Under the pieces are notes generated by a model. That model ran no database searches. It was not told the origin of the DNA and saw only the letters and a list, made by a program, of their open reading frames with translations. A DNA stretch of 64,000 bases, taken from the NCBI GenBank assembly GCA_944472135.2, contig OX235270.1, positions 132,599,632-132,663,631 of the forward strand, written 5' to 3'. The DNA is from Trichobilharzia regenti (lineage: Eukaryota > Platyhelminthes > Trematoda > Strigeidida > Schistosomatidae). This document shows, piece by piece, positions 1-10,522 of the stretch. Numbering within the stretch: the stretch's first letter is position 1; every line of letters starts with the position of its first letter. A program made the translations under genes and the position numbers.

Positions 1-89
1 TTTTCCGAGATATCTGTTGTCATATAATATGTTTTTTTTATTTTCCTTATTTCGTTGTCAACAGTGTCGGTTGGGCAGATTCTTCTAGC

Positions 90-420
90 ATGGAATCTCA
101 TCAGTGTACCGATGAAATTTCATTTTTATGCAGGGGAACAAACCATCTGAAGCGAAAAATACCGCGCTTATTACCTCAATCTTGTCTTCTTAGTAGCAGG
201 ACATCAAGAAATGATAGATTATTGCCTTTTTCTGTTTCGTATGCGGTCATATTTAACGTTTTGAGAGGTACTCCGGTAATGATTTTATTCTTATGCAAGA
301 TAAAAAAATCATCTGTTTATCTACAGTGGAATGAGAGTTTGTTGATTACATTTTTCAGTGAATTTGACAGGGGGAGTTCAGGAAATGTTTCATCATCAGA
401 CTGGTAATTTTAGTTACTGG
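90..420 (-). mobile_element. Penelope-like element, decayed RT fragment
   Basis: Read on the minus strand, this stretch encodes a broken PLE reverse transcriptase. A segment reading KNVINKLSFHCR is followed by a stop and TDDFFI, where an intact PLE has CRYVDD. Then comes NLSFLDVLLLRRQD, the post-catalytic block found in the other PLE copies here (for example HFLDVAIKR near 10.83 kb), and a degenerate KRGIF where RSIYRKPTW is expected. Premature stops make it non-functional. A plus-strand 105-codon ORF over the same bases shows no family resemblance and is probably chance. Confidence 0.65.
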
Positions 421-744
421 GTTCGTATTCCAAGCTGGATATTGATCTGTGACGAAATCATCATTAAAATCAACTATGTAAGCAGAAACTGCATAAGCGA
501 AAACTTATTCAGTGCTTACTAGTTGGTGACTAATTAAAATATCAGCTTGCTTGCGATGTAGTTCGTAAATCTTTGCCAGTGGGAGCCACAAAGTCTAATG
601 TGAGGACGGAAACTTACTGGTGACATGGGTTACCGAATTCTCACCAGGGGATAAATTCTGTATGCTTCAGAGACCCAGTACGATTTCAACACGTAACTAC
701 AGGTATGCATCAACAACTGTCTTGTCTACCTCAGCAAACGATAC
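421..744. other. no recognised feature
   Basis: No open frame or repeat match was recognised. The left part may contain further decayed PLE sequence upstream of the RT fragment. Confidence 0.5.
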
Positions 745-880
745 CAAATGGCCTATCAGATAGGATAAACAACAAACCAGTAACCTGTCGGCAAGAGGAG
801 ATTGACTGGATATACTCTGAGAAGACCATTGGGTGATATCACGTGTCAGGCCCTCCAGGGGAAGGTGAATATGAAACAAC
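745..880 (+). mobile_element. RTE-A (SR2-like) LINE, 3' ORF fragment
   Basis: In frame this reads KRRLTGYTLRRPLGDIT followed by QAL. It parallels KKWRWIGHTLRKPSSDITRQAL near the C-terminus of the longest RTE ORF at 15.5-16.8 kb. Only about 40 codons are recognisable and they are degenerate. Confidence 0.6.
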
Positions 881-1125
881 TAGTTGGCCTTGCGTCAGAA
901 GACAATATGAAAGGAATCATGTGAGAGGTAAATGAAAGTTTGAAAGCAATTATGGAGCCAAGTGAAACAGGTTGAAAAGAAGCCCTATGTTCTACTCGGA
1001 ACACGAGATTACCACCTTTTAATGTGGTATTCTATTTGAATTTAGAGATTACAAAGGTCTGTTTTTTTACTCTGTGCCAATCTACAAAGTAACCTAGACT
1101 GTCTCCACGCATTTCTTTACTGGAC

Positions 1126-1202
1126 AAACTATGACGAAACAACTATCCAATACTCCCTCCCGGTTTTCAATAGTCTTGTAACTGATCTCAATCCATGATC
1201 AC
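1126..1202 (+). mobile_element. hammerhead-SINE fragment
   Basis: Contains the SINE segment beginning AAACTATGACGAAAC and continuing to the TAACTGATCTCAATC tail, a degenerate match to the 3' half of the complete hammerhead-bearing SINEs at 25.5 and 28.1 kb. The tRNA-like head and the CTGATGA half of the ribozyme are missing. Confidence 0.55.
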
Positions 1203-2440
1203 ACCTGAAACAAATCACATCCCTACAAACTGTCTCTGGAAAATATGAAAAGTGATTGCCGCGTAAATTCACCTACATAAACACTTATTGATCACTTGGG
1301 AATAACAAGTCTGATGTCTCCAATCATAACTGTACATGAATACTATCCCAGTCAAATTTTCAATGTAGCCATCAAGTTTGAAGTCTTTCTGTATCACAGC
1401 ACACCTTCAAATGCCTTTTTGAGGTTGCAGTTACGCATTCCTTATGATCTGTAAGAAGCATGAAAACCAACCAACGGACTACTACCCATCCCATTTTTTC
1501 TCTCTATGAAGACAGTATACTTTACGATATCTTTGAAGGATAGTTAGAGGTTAATGCAACCACACCCTATCAATCCAATCAATTAATAGTAATAATAATA
1601 ATAGTAATATGTGTCGAATATTGTACAAATATTACTGAATAACTCTCTGGATAGTGTTTTTTTGGAGAAAGCAGCTATTTTCCTTCTTCTAACTGTAAAT
1701 TACTAATTTGTTTTTCTTATCTTCGTCTCCGCAATAGTTTAATGCGAATTTCCCTCCATTGTCTCAGGTCAGAATGATTCAGTTAAGTTCATTTGAGTTT
1801 TAATCAATATGCAGGGTAAGAAGAAGAAGAACAAGAACAAGAAGCGAGTAGACTGGAGTAGCTAGTTGAATATTAAATAGACGATAGTACACATAGATTA
1901 CACATAGAGAAAATAAATTGAGAGAAAAAAAGATAAACTCAGTGTGATAAACTTTCAAAAACCTTGTAGCGCTTAATGAAGTTAAACATTTTGAGCAAGA
2001 AAGCAAGGGAAAAAACACGCCATGATCACGTGATCACGGAAAACACAACAAAACAAGCAACACGGATTTAACTGTTCTTTTGTTAAGTGTCAATACATCG
2101 GTCACCGTTAAAAGACTTCTGGAGTGAGTATTTCAGCTTACAGACCTGAAGACGACTTTTTCGCCTGTGCGAAGGCATATGCTTTGTGCGTCAGTGCTTC
2201 AGCGATAGAATAATTGACAGTCACCATGCGGGAAGTTCTCAAGCTCTTCTGAACCTTGCCTAACTTACAAGCCGATAGTAAGTCTGGAGAAGAGGAGAGG
2301 TTCACTATGGGACTAGAAACGCCACTGCTACTGAGAATGCAGAGTTAAGTTATTGGGTACATTTATATGTGTGCATGCAATTTCTCCGATCAGTTTTCAT
2401 CTGTCAGACTTCAGCTTTGTTATATAACATAGTAATGAAG
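1203..2440. other. no recognised gene
   Basis: Unassigned AT-rich sequence. It includes an imperfect ATA/TAA microsatellite near 1588-1612 and a purine-rich AAG/AAC tract near 1815-1847. No conserved reading frame was recognised; the 72-codon minus-strand frame at 1800-2018 is the complement of the purine tract and low-complexity flanks. Confidence 0.5.
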
Positions 2441-2441
2441 T

Positions 2442-2669
2442 TTGTTGGATGTTACATGGTCATTATACGATGTCAGGAATAAGCTTCTTGATCTAGTAGA
2501 TTGTTGCTTATCAGCTGAATACTCCTCTACAAACATTGTTATTTATACAACTGCTTTTAACGTACATACATGCAAACTCATGAACATTTTAACAACAATT
2601 AAGGATCAGTTTCAAGAAATCTATGATCTAAAAACGATGAATGAACCTGTTAACGTCATCATTAAGTGA
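2442..2669 (+). other. unrecognised 75-codon ORF
   Basis: An ATG-to-stop frame of 75 codons with balanced amino-acid composition, including a segment reading NKLLDLVDCCLSAEYSS. I recognise no family, and no second copy was seen in this window. It could be a host exon, a transposon remnant, or chance. Confidence 0.15.
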
Positions 2670-3036
2670 ATAATATTCACCAATCAAGGCAAACTATTAA
2701 CATTACAGAATGGAATGATTGTCGTAGAATTAATCAAGTTATAAGCGTCTAGATATGATGATAATAATATTGAAATTTCAAGGAAACTTCATAATAAACA
2801 GATATATACCATTTAGGAATAAATTAACATGATTTTTACGTGTCTGGTTGAAGCTTCACATCAAAATCATCAATACTCAACTATGATTTTTGATTTGCAT
2901 ATATCCTAGGCAAACAAACAGTATATCAGATAAAATAATCATCAAAATAATGGAAAAGGCAATGTAAAGAGAAGGAGGAAGGGAAATGAAGGAACCCTGT
3001 GCATGTTAAAATTGTTTCTGTAGATATACTTAAGAA

Positions 3037-3140
3037 TGACTTTGACCTGAAAGCAGCTGACGAGAAGCCAACGAAATAAATAATAGTACCATTTTATTCT
3101 GGAAAAAACTGTTGTTCTTGCTTCATTCAAAATTATGTAG
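3037..3140 (+). repeat. PLE 3'-end-like repeat, copy 1
   Basis: Matches the sequence ending the PLE 3' region near 11.91-12.01 kb: a segment with GCAGCTGACGAGAAGCCAAC, then AACGAAATAAA, a short A/T stretch and CTGTTGTTCTTGCTTCATTC. A more degenerate third copy lies at 62.03-62.10 kb. Likely a PLE 3' end or pseudo-LTR left after severe truncation. Confidence 0.5.
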
Positions 3141-3411
3141 GTACGATAAAAGTGTGCTACAAGGGTGGGTTTAGTCTAATTACCGATTCATATTGTACAC
3201 ATAGATCCTGTTTTTTGTAATCTTATTGGACAGTTTTCAGAAAAAGCAAAAGCCATTTTATTACCTTGCTTACTAATAAATGGAAAGCCTTTTTTCAAAG
3301 TCATTATATGATCAAAGTTCAATAGATACCGTGTGATTCACCTCCTTGGGATGCCATCATGAGTACTAGAAAGCCATTTTGGCAAGTTTCCTAAATTTTT
3401 TTTACATTTCT

Positions 3412-3652
3412 CATTCCTTTACGTTCCCAGTGGAATATAGGGCTCCAAGAAAGAGGCTTGAAGTTTCTGTAGCAGTGGTGATTATTTTTACAGGATGGGG
3501 TTGTTGGCCTCATGCTCAACCTTCTCTCTTTACCAGTCTTGTTACTGGCTAAATGAGGCAAAGGAGTGCGCCGGCCAGAGAAAGAACTCCGAACCACCAG
3601 CACGTTGGCGGGCGTTCCATAGCTGTGCCACCGATGCAGTGTCCTATGTGAT
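3412..3652 (-). mobile_element. tRNA-derived SINE with RTE tail (SINE-R)
   Basis: On the minus strand it starts with a tRNA-like head (GGTGGCACAGCTATGG as A-box region, then a degraded B box). A body follows containing AGCCAGTAACAAGACTGGTA and ACCACTGCTACAGAAACTTC, and a 3' tail CCACTGGGAACGTAAAGGAAT. At least six other copies occur here. It encodes no protein; such elements depend on a partner LINE for retrotransposition. The A and B boxes imply Pol III transcription in active copies; this one looks decayed. Confidence 0.75.
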
Positions 3653-3735
3653 TTACATACATTATTCATCTGTTAGTCATGTTAATAGATTGTCACTCAT
3701 TCATCGTCTGTAGATCATATATTCGGTAATATTAG

Positions 3736-4250
3736 ATGGTTGGAGGCAATCCATAGGAAGCCTTGCTTGACGTAGGTTTCGTGCTAGTTGGCATTCACCA
3801 GTCAGAAAGGCGTACCTGCACATTTTAAGGAACTCATGTCACTTTCGAGACTCCAACCAGCTTCACCCAGTGCTGCAGTTCGAGACGTTGCCATCGAGCT
3901 ATTATGGCTCGAGATTGACCTCCTTTCTGTAGGCCTGTATTGGATACTTCGACTGGACACTAGTAACCAGTGTGATATATCTATTCCTTTGCTTGGTGCA
4001 TACTGAATTCTGTCAGTCAGGTTCGCAGTGTGATGATGAGTGTCAGCTAGCACGAAACCTAGGTCCAAAGCTTCCTGCCGATTGCCTCCAACCATCTAAT
4101 ATCATCAAATCAATGTGCAGCGTGATGGCGAGCCACCGAGAATGGTGGTGACATTGCAAACCTGACTGACAGAATTCAGTCTGCACCGAAGGAAGGGACT
4201 AGATACATCACACTAGTTACTAGTGTCCAATCAAAGAATATATATTTGTT
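3736..4250. repeat. inverted-repeat composite element, copy 1
   Basis: Two nested inverted-repeat structures. The arm at 3955-4031 (from GGACACTAGTAACC to GCAGTGT) is the near-complement of 4151-4228 (ACATTGCAAACC to ACTAGTGTCC). Separately, 3736-3800 (GATGGTTGGAGGCAATCC onward) is complemented by 4041-4097, inside the first loop. The part at 3780-3945 resembles a minus-strand tRNA-derived SINE. The same layout recurs at 41.9-42.47 kb and a simpler form at 13.85-14.1 kb, so this is a mobile or amplified unit. No transposase is present; it resembles a MITE or foldback element fused with a SINE. Confidence 0.7.
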
Positions 4251-5345
4251 GAGACTGATTCTTATGTGTCGTAACAATCTTTATGTATTAACCTTGAAAT
4301 AATTGTACGAATAACAGCGTTTGCAGCAGAGTATTCAGCTGAAGAGCGCTTCTACCGAAGTCTGTGAATTCATTAAATGCTGCTTTTTTCACACCTGTTG
4401 TTTGCTTTGAATTTGTTGAGGGAAAGAAATATTTTCAATGTAAATTTTAAGCCTCCCTCCTGCAAACACACGCACACACACACACATATATATATGCACA
4501 CAAAATGTGCTGCTCATTACACCAACTGCATGAAAATGCAACTCGTTATTGAGTCATATTTCATAGCAGTTTCTTAATGTTAATGCATGCCTTCACATTT
4601 AACTCTAATCAATAATATCTGTTGCTTAATACCTTCATCCATATTTATCTGATAAGTGTTCAGAGCTTAAAGAATTGATCTGTCTGGAACATAGATTTTA
4701 ACATATCCTCATTGTAAGTCGCTACTGGAAACGGACGAACAAACAAACAAACTAACTAAAATACAACAGGAATAATGAATGCCACAATATTTTTGTCATT
4801 AACTGTAATAAAAACATAGTGATTTCATAATTTCATAAAATAAGGGCGGCTATCATATCTCTGTCAGAAAGTATACATACATATATATATATAAATTTAT
4901 ATATGTGCATATTCTTCAACTGTCATAAACAAATTAATTTTATGTGATCATGATAATGGAAACACTAGTCCCCCCCCCCAAAAAAAAAAAAATTGTCAAA
5001 AACTCAAATATTCATCAATATTGATTGCCCACACATCCCCCTACCTTTCACTTGAGTCAAATTCGCAGTTTTCAGCTGCTCATCTCAATCAATGAAGAAT
5101 ATATGTTGCATAGTGCAATTATGCTTGCTTGATTGCTATTTATAGCATCAAGTAGGATATATATATGTATATATATATATTCTGTAATCTGAACAATTTC
5201 GGTTTCTGAAGGATTCTTTGATTAAATAATCATATCGAAATGGGTGAATTACAAATCACGAATGAATTTACATATATTGTGAATCTCATTCAATGTAACA
5301 CCATTTCGGTAAAGTGACTGTCCAGAGTTCAGGTGACTGAGCTTA
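4251..5345. other. no gene; AT-rich with microsatellites
   Basis: Contains a CA/TA dinucleotide tract near 4468-4496, a TA tract near 4880-4895, a C run followed by an A run near 4971-4992, and another TA tract near 5158-5180. No coding signal was recognised. Confidence 0.5.
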
Positions 5346-5349
5346 TTTG

Positions 5350-5800
5350 GTTCTGCGCGGATACAAAAAGCTCTGATGGAATTTGTCAACCCATACCATC
5401 TCTGCAGTAGAAGTGATTTTTGTCTATCAATGAAACGATGTGTGTACTGCTCAGAGCAATTCTTTGTATCCTCCTTTATGGCTGTGACACATGGTCATTG
5501 AAAGTGAGACATAGGAAAAGATTAGCTGCTGTTTTGATCATAGGTGTCTGAATTCTGTCTCTCGTATTCGGTAATATGACAGGGTGAGTAATACTGAGGT
5601 TAAACGAAAACTGAGGTAAGGAGAGAAAGTCAATCAGTGAGGTTGTGAAACTACGTCGATTGAGATGGATAGGATATGCGTTGCGCGTTCTGAGCCATCG
5701 TCTGTCTCGGTGGAGAACGAAAACTGACGTAGGATTATAGGTTTCCATACCGTAGGTGTTACGATCTTCCTGGAATAATTTGAGCGCCGAGTCAGATTGA
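5350..5800 (+). mobile_element. RTE-B LINE fragment, frameshifted
   Basis: Translation in shifting frames gives ARIQKALMEFV, LLYGCDTWSLKV, FDHRCLNSV, VSNTEVKRKL and RRLRWIGYALRV. Each matches in order the RTE-B copy at 25.8-26.5 kb (ARIQGARFAF, LLYGCETWPLRV, FDHRCLRSI, VSNIEVRRRV, QRLRWLGHVLRM). This is the C-terminal region beyond the RT catalytic motifs. Several frameshifts and stops make it a dead copy. Confidence 0.7.
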
Positions 5801-5820
5801 CTCATTATAAATTATTTAAA

Positions 5821-6733
5821 TTATGGCAAGTTTTGGTGTGGTTTCTTTATTTACTAATATTCCTATTTGTGATTCACTTGATATTATGAAATATGAACTT
5901 GAAAACAATCAAGAAGTATTAACTAAATCTTTATTATCAATAGATGAAGTTATAAAATGCTTAAGACTTTGTTTGGAATCTGCATATTTTACCTTTAAAG
6001 ACAAACTAAAAAAAAAAACAAGTGGAGTTGCAATGGGTTCACCAACATCTCCAATTGTAGCAAACCTATATATGAAAGCCCTAGAAAAGAAAGCATTGAC
6101 AACTCTTAGTTGTCATCCTAGAATATGATACAGATACGTAGATGACACATTTATCATCATGAAGAAAGCTGAAAAAGAAAACTTTCTAACAGAAATTAAC
6201 TTAATCTCAGAATATATTGAGTTTACTGATGAAATGGAATCGGCTGAGGGAACTCTAAACTTTCTTGATTGTCTTGTAAAAAGACAAACCTATGAGAAAC
6301 TAAAGTTTACCATATACAGAAAGCCAACACATTCCAACAAGCATTTGAATTTCCAATCAGATCATCCAATAGGAATGAAAGTTTCAGTAGCTTTGAATCT
6401 CATTAACAGAGCTAGAAACATTATAACAGATAATGATATGGAGAACGAGATAAACAATATAAAACAGATTTTGACTGGAAATGGTTATCCTGAAAAGCTA
6501 CTAGATAATATCATCAATAGAAAAGCATGAGGGAAAACAAAAAATTGAAAAGTACTGGCAAAAAAAAAAAAACATTCCATATCGAAAGGACACAGCTGAA
6601 CATTTACTTCATATAATATTAAAGTCTATGTCAAACCTTCTAATTCTCTGGAGAAAGCGCTGGTGCATGTCAAAGATATAGTTCCCAAAATGTCACAAAG
6701 TAGTTGTGTCTACAAGATAAAGTGTTCAGAATG

Positions 6734-6786
<53 letters not shown>

Positions 6787-7021
6787 AACAAAGACTATGC
6801 ACGAAACGTCCACCTGAAAATGAAGTAGAATGAAAAAGTCTAGAAAAAAAATCGGCTGTAGCAATGCATTCGATAGACAGCGGATATAAGATTGATTTCG
6901 ACAATGTCTAAATTCTAGGAAGGGGATTTCATTCACATAAAGAAAGATTGACTTCTGAAGTCTTGCACATTTTAACCACATTGAATGCAGTGAATAGGAA
7001 AGAAGGGATAGACTTATCACC
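5821..7021 (+). mobile_element. Penelope-like element, RT + GIY-YIG, broken
   Basis: A frame opens with SFGVVSLFTNIP (RT motif A) and contains SGVAMGSPTSPIVANLYM. An in-frame TGA at 6126 falls just before YRYVDDTFII, and the same frame then runs to 6530, including TIYRKPTHSN and GNGYPEKLL. A shifted frame near 6620-6733 reads to CVYKIKCSE, the start of the GIY-YIG nuclease. There a 51-base A tract (6734-6784) replaces the expected YIG segment. Nuclease C-terminal sequence resumes after it (AVAMHSIDSGYKIDF, then NRKEGIDLSPI). The motif A aspartate expected before VVSLFTN is glycine. The 5' part is missing. It is more AT-rich and lysine-rich than the PLE at 10.5 kb, so probably a separate lineage. 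Inactive. Confidence 0.85.
6734..6784 (+). repeat. A51 homopolymer inside PLE nuclease
   Basis: Fifty-one consecutive A residues lie between nuclease coding segments of one PLE, so this is not a terminal poly(A) tail. Length is likely variable and assembly-sensitive. The poly-phenylalanine frames on the complementary strand are artefacts of this tract. Confidence 0.95.
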
Positions 7022-7250
7022 TATATTGGTTTTGTAGGGATTTTGTTTGATTGCATGGAGGATTTAATCATGAGCTGACATCAGTTAGAGAACCACTGGA
7101 AAACCTGGGAGTACTGGACAGCTTTTTCGTCCTAGTTTGGGACTCTTCATCAGTACGCACCCACCGGGATTCGAACCCAGGACCTTCTGGTTACTAGGCG
7201 AGCTCGTAGACCATTGAGCCACTGGGACCCGATCCAATGGTCACCTATAT
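7022..7250 (-). mobile_element. hammerhead-bearing tRNA-derived SINE, near full length
   Basis: On the minus strand: a head with GGGTCCCAGTGGCTCAATGG (A-box region) and GGGTTCGAATCCC (B box), then a hammerhead-like core, then the tail TCTAACTGATGTCAGCTC and AATCAAACAAAATCCCTAC. It abuts the 3' end of the preceding PLE. The arrangement of tRNA-like promoter followed by ribozyme matches the known Smα SINE plan in schistosomes, though the tail differs from canonical Smα. This is the best-preserved copy here and serves as reference for the others. Confidence 0.8.
7107..7158 (-). ncRNA. hammerhead-like motif in SINE
   Basis: The minus strand reads CTGATGA, three extra bases AGA, then GTCC-CAAACTA-GGAC as stem II and GAAA, followed by a GTC cleavage-type triplet. 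The core is recognisable, but the insertion after CTGATGA and the weak stem I make self-cleavage uncertain. Confidence 0.5.
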
Positions 7251-7601
7251 GGCAAACTCTTATGCAGCAAGACGAGTGAAAAAATAACAAACACTCAATG
7301 AGCCTCCATTAGCTTTTAAAACATGTAGTATCATGTTTATCACATATGAATTCACGTATTTTCCATATGACAAATAACATACATACACACACTCACACAA
7401 AACTAATCTTTACAAAGCAACTATAGAAGAGTAAACACAACAACAATTTGACATTAGTCATTACAAATATATGGGAGAACAGCTTACATACTTCTATTGG
7501 TAAAAAATGTCCATAGACAAATGACCTTCAAATAAACTGACTTCATCTTATGTAAGAAATTTTGACTATATATTTTGATGATTAATAATAATCCGAATAA
7601 A

Positions 7602-7642
7602 TCTGCTGAAGAAGCTGTGGCTTACACAGCGAAACGTTCAGA
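7602..7642 (+). ncRNA. PLE-type hammerhead-like motif
   Basis: Stem I is TCTG (7602-7605) with CAGA (7639-7642). Core CTGAAGA is at 7606-7612, with one extra A. Stem II is GCTGTG/CACAGC (7614-7619/7625-7630), six perfect pairs, followed by GAAAC and GTT. CTGANGA and GAAA are the invariant hammerhead core blocks. Stem III is almost absent, a state known for hammerheads in Penelope-like elements. AAAATCTTGTTTTGATTT follows, as at the 8348 motif. Activity is untested. Confidence 0.5.
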
Positions 7643-8347
7643 AAAATCTTGTTTTGATTTTCTTAACACGCTGGGATTAATTTAAATAATTTATAATGAA
7701 ATTCATTTGTCGTTCAAATAGTAATTCCAGTTTAGAAGGTTTCATCCCATCCCCGTCGCCAGATTATTATGTACTCGTCGCCAAATTATTGTTATGTACT
7801 GGTCGAGAATTTAATAGTCCTGACGCAAGAAGGCGGAAATCAGAAGACCACTAGGTTTGCGATGATACTTCTATTTTCCAAAACACAAGGGGAATCAATG
7901 TCACACAAAAGTGTGAGAGCAAAAATATATATATATATATATATAAATGTCCGAACAAGTGTGTGAACACAAGTGTGAGAGCGAATAATCAAAATGAACA
8001 AATCAATAGACAGTCTTAACATGATTGGTTAATTATAATGGAATATCGATCCATATATACATAGCAAAATATATCAGACTGTCAAACAAACACACAATTT
8101 ATATGGATACATGTCACCAAGATCAGACTGTCAAACAAACACATATATCAATCACCCAATTGTTCATTCACACTTCATCACATTTTTTCTGACTATACAC
8201 TCTATACACATTTAATTGACTATGTTAACTAACTAATGGACTATCATCACAACTTGCACATGCACCCCAATACAGTTTCTGGTATTATTATTTGCATTTG
8301 CCTTTATTGGCTATATGTACTCTATTATTCATGGAATTATAACTGTA

Positions 8348-8392
8348 GAGCCTGAAGAAGAAGAAGAAGTTATCGAAAACAACTGTTCGCTC
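8348..8392 (+). ncRNA. PLE-type hammerhead-like motif
   Basis: Stem I is GAGC (8348-8351) with GCTC (8389-8392), perfect. Core CTGAAGA is at 8352-8358. GAAA at 8375-8378 starts stem III: AACA pairs with TGTT around a two-base loop, followed by C at the cleavage position. Stem II is weak: about two pairs after one extra base. The architecture matches the motifs at 37.57 and 63.93 kb. Confidence 0.5.
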
Positions 8393-8552
8393 AAAATCTT
8401 GTTTTGATTTCAACATGGGGATTTTTCATTTACTGAAATATAAAAGTCATCCATCCGAACAGCAAATCTTCTTTATTATTTCAAAATTCAGTCAATTTGG
8501 TAAACACAGCTGCGGAACCCGATAAATTGGGTGTACAGTTAGGCAGGTTCAT

Positions 8553-9031
8553 CAATGTATTTTTGAACATCCTTCAGGGTTAAGCAATGAGTCTAAAGCT
8601 GATATTAGAAAAGCATTTAAAGTTATTTATTGAATTCCAACTTGTATTAATTTCGCTTGACGAGTTCGTCTTATACATGCATACATGCATACATACAGCT
8701 GAAGTCATCGAAATCCACATGAAGGAGCCAAACCTGTTTGTTCAGAAGAAATTCGTACCGCCACTTACTTTCCATACTTTAGCCACCATTACATTAAAAG
8801 TAGAAATCTGACTATTCCACCCTTCCCCTAAGGCTTTTACGAATGACCATTGTCCAAACTGCTTTATATTTATTTCTTGGATTGTCTATTACATAATGAA
8901 CTTGAACACTCAATAAATTCATTGATCAGTCTTCAGTTTTTTCCAAAATTAAATAATGGATTATCCGATCCACTTGTAGAAATCATTTCTACCCTTTCAA
9001 TTATATGTATGAATTTTCTTGGTTAATTTCC
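8553..9031 (+). repeat. unknown repeat Y, copy 1
   Basis: About 450-480 bp nearly identical, same orientation, to 41,002-41,513. Visible differences include a four-base indel near 8868, a few substitutions and a ~60-bp insertion near the start of the other copy. An identical 74-codon ORF (MSLKLILEKHLKLF at its N-terminus) is present in both (8587-8811 here); it resembles no family I know. No terminal inverted repeat, target duplication or RT motif was seen. High identity implies recent duplication or mobilisation. Confidence 0.8.
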
Positions 9032-9260
9032 ACCTCCCAACTGACATGCTGATACCGACCTTAACGATTGTTAATATATAATTATAGATTACACAGTTGT
9101 CAGCAATATGACTGACCCTCGCTACTTTAGAAACCAGAAATATTCAGAAAACAAGATTCAATTAGTTTGATAAGCTAAACAGCATTGGAGACAGAAAGCG
9201 AAATCCCACCATGGTGTATGAAACCTAATATATTTATATATGGAATAGAATGGATAACAC
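9032..9260. other. no recognised feature
   Basis: Unassigned sequence between repeat Y and the CR1-like fragment. Confidence 0.5.
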
Positions 9261-9261
9261 T

Positions 9262-9890
9262 AGTTACTAGAAAGATGTTTCGCTTAACGTTCTACATTAG
9301 GGAATTTAGGCAGTCTGGCATAAAGCAGTCTTTGCTTTCTCAGTTTGTAAATTCTTGTATTCTACCCATCCTCCTTTACTGCTCCCCATAAGTCTTTCCT
9401 GGACTACTTAAGAAAGACTTTGCTTCGCTGAGAAGGGCACTAAAAGCCGTTAGTAGGGCGAGTGGGATATCGTTAAACCAACTGGTTAACACTATTGTGG
9501 ATAGACATATTATGTCATGTAAGAAACTAGCGAATATTTGATGAGAAATCCGTTAGGTATGACATGATAAACTTACTGCGGCACTCTAACAAATAGTCCC
9601 ATTTAGTTTTTGTTTTCCTTTCGTCGTTACTACTACACTGTTGTTCTCATCTTCTATCACACATCAACTTTATATTTCATATCATGTGGTGCATTGTTTG
9701 AAATGAAAACTCTACGCTGTTTTTTATTCTTATTTATTTTATTTTTATTTATTTATTTATCTTTTGATTTTAAAAATCCTAAATAATTTATGAGGTAATT
9801 AGATGCAATATACTGTAATGCACGCTGAAAATTCCATAACTTCAACAGAAATACCGTTTGGAATAAAGCTGTTAATATTAAAAAAAAATT
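9262..9890 (+). mobile_element. CR1-like LINE, 3' fragment
   Basis: Translation reads RLTFYIREFRQSGIKQSLLS, then NSCILPILLYCSP, a stop, FPGLLKKDFASLRRALKAVS and IVDRHIMSCKKLA. This parallels the copy at 55.98-56.85 kb and represents the C-terminal part of a CR1-like RT ORF. An in-frame stop and a later stop kill the frame. The 3' end carries GCTGAAAATTCCATAA and ACCGTTTGGAATAAAGCTGT, the tail shared with the other CR1-like copy and with the SINE at 56.3 kb. Confidence 0.75.
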
Positions 9891-10522
9891 ATTATTATTA
9901 TATCTTGAGTAGTTAGACATCACTTATCTTAAATGGTAGTACTTGCTGAATAATTTTGGTTTCCAAAAAGGAAGCGATAGTGATAGATTCTCACTTCAAA
10001 GTGTGTTTAATCTGCAAATGACGAATTCTCCTATATAGGCGGCTGTAGCCTTAAAATCACTGTGTACTAGTTGGACAGTGTTATTCTGAATGGAAATTAA
10101 ACGAGTGAGTTTCTAAAATGCGAAAAAACCATTTGATTAGTCGTACTCCAAGACAATAAGTCATGAAACGGTGCACCAGCTATAGTGTCAATTGATGGTG
10201 AAATCACTAAACTGAACAACAGGACACCTCTGTTTAGCATGGTGTTCAAGATAAGTTATAGGGAAGAGTAAGTCTCATCCCATTTAACATTCATCAAGGA
10301 TAACATATATGTGCCATATAGTGAGGGAAGTGATGCAACACTCACTCAGTGATTTATTATAGACTGAATCCTCTTCAAATCTCTGCCATAGCTATCTGCA
10401 TAGAGAAGTTCTCAGTAAGAGTTCTGATGTCTCACACTTCAGTCTAAGCAAGAGTAATACCAGCCTTTCACGAGTAGACTTGTACTTATAAGCTATACAT
10501 AATACATATACATATCAAACGC
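9891..10522. other. no recognised feature
   Basis: No gene or repeat family was recognised upstream of the PLE. Confidence 0.5.

Larger units (their letters stand above)
7251..8550. other. no gene; two ribozyme-like motifs
   Basis: AT-rich sequence without a recognised gene. It holds a TA microsatellite near 7926-7945, a short direct duplication (CAGACTGTCAAACAAACACA, near 8072 and 8125), and the two hammerhead-like motifs listed separately. Those motifs and the shared AAAATCTTGTTTTGATTT that follows both suggest PLE-type 3' ends. Confidence 0.5.

Noticed and set aside
2442..2669. 75-codon ORF as a host gene
   Set aside because: No recognised domain, splice context or second copy; kept only as a low-confidence unclassified frame.
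6670..7020. Minus-strand ORFs with long polyphenylalanine runs
   Set aside because: They are the complement of the A51 tract inside a plus-strand PLE; not genes.
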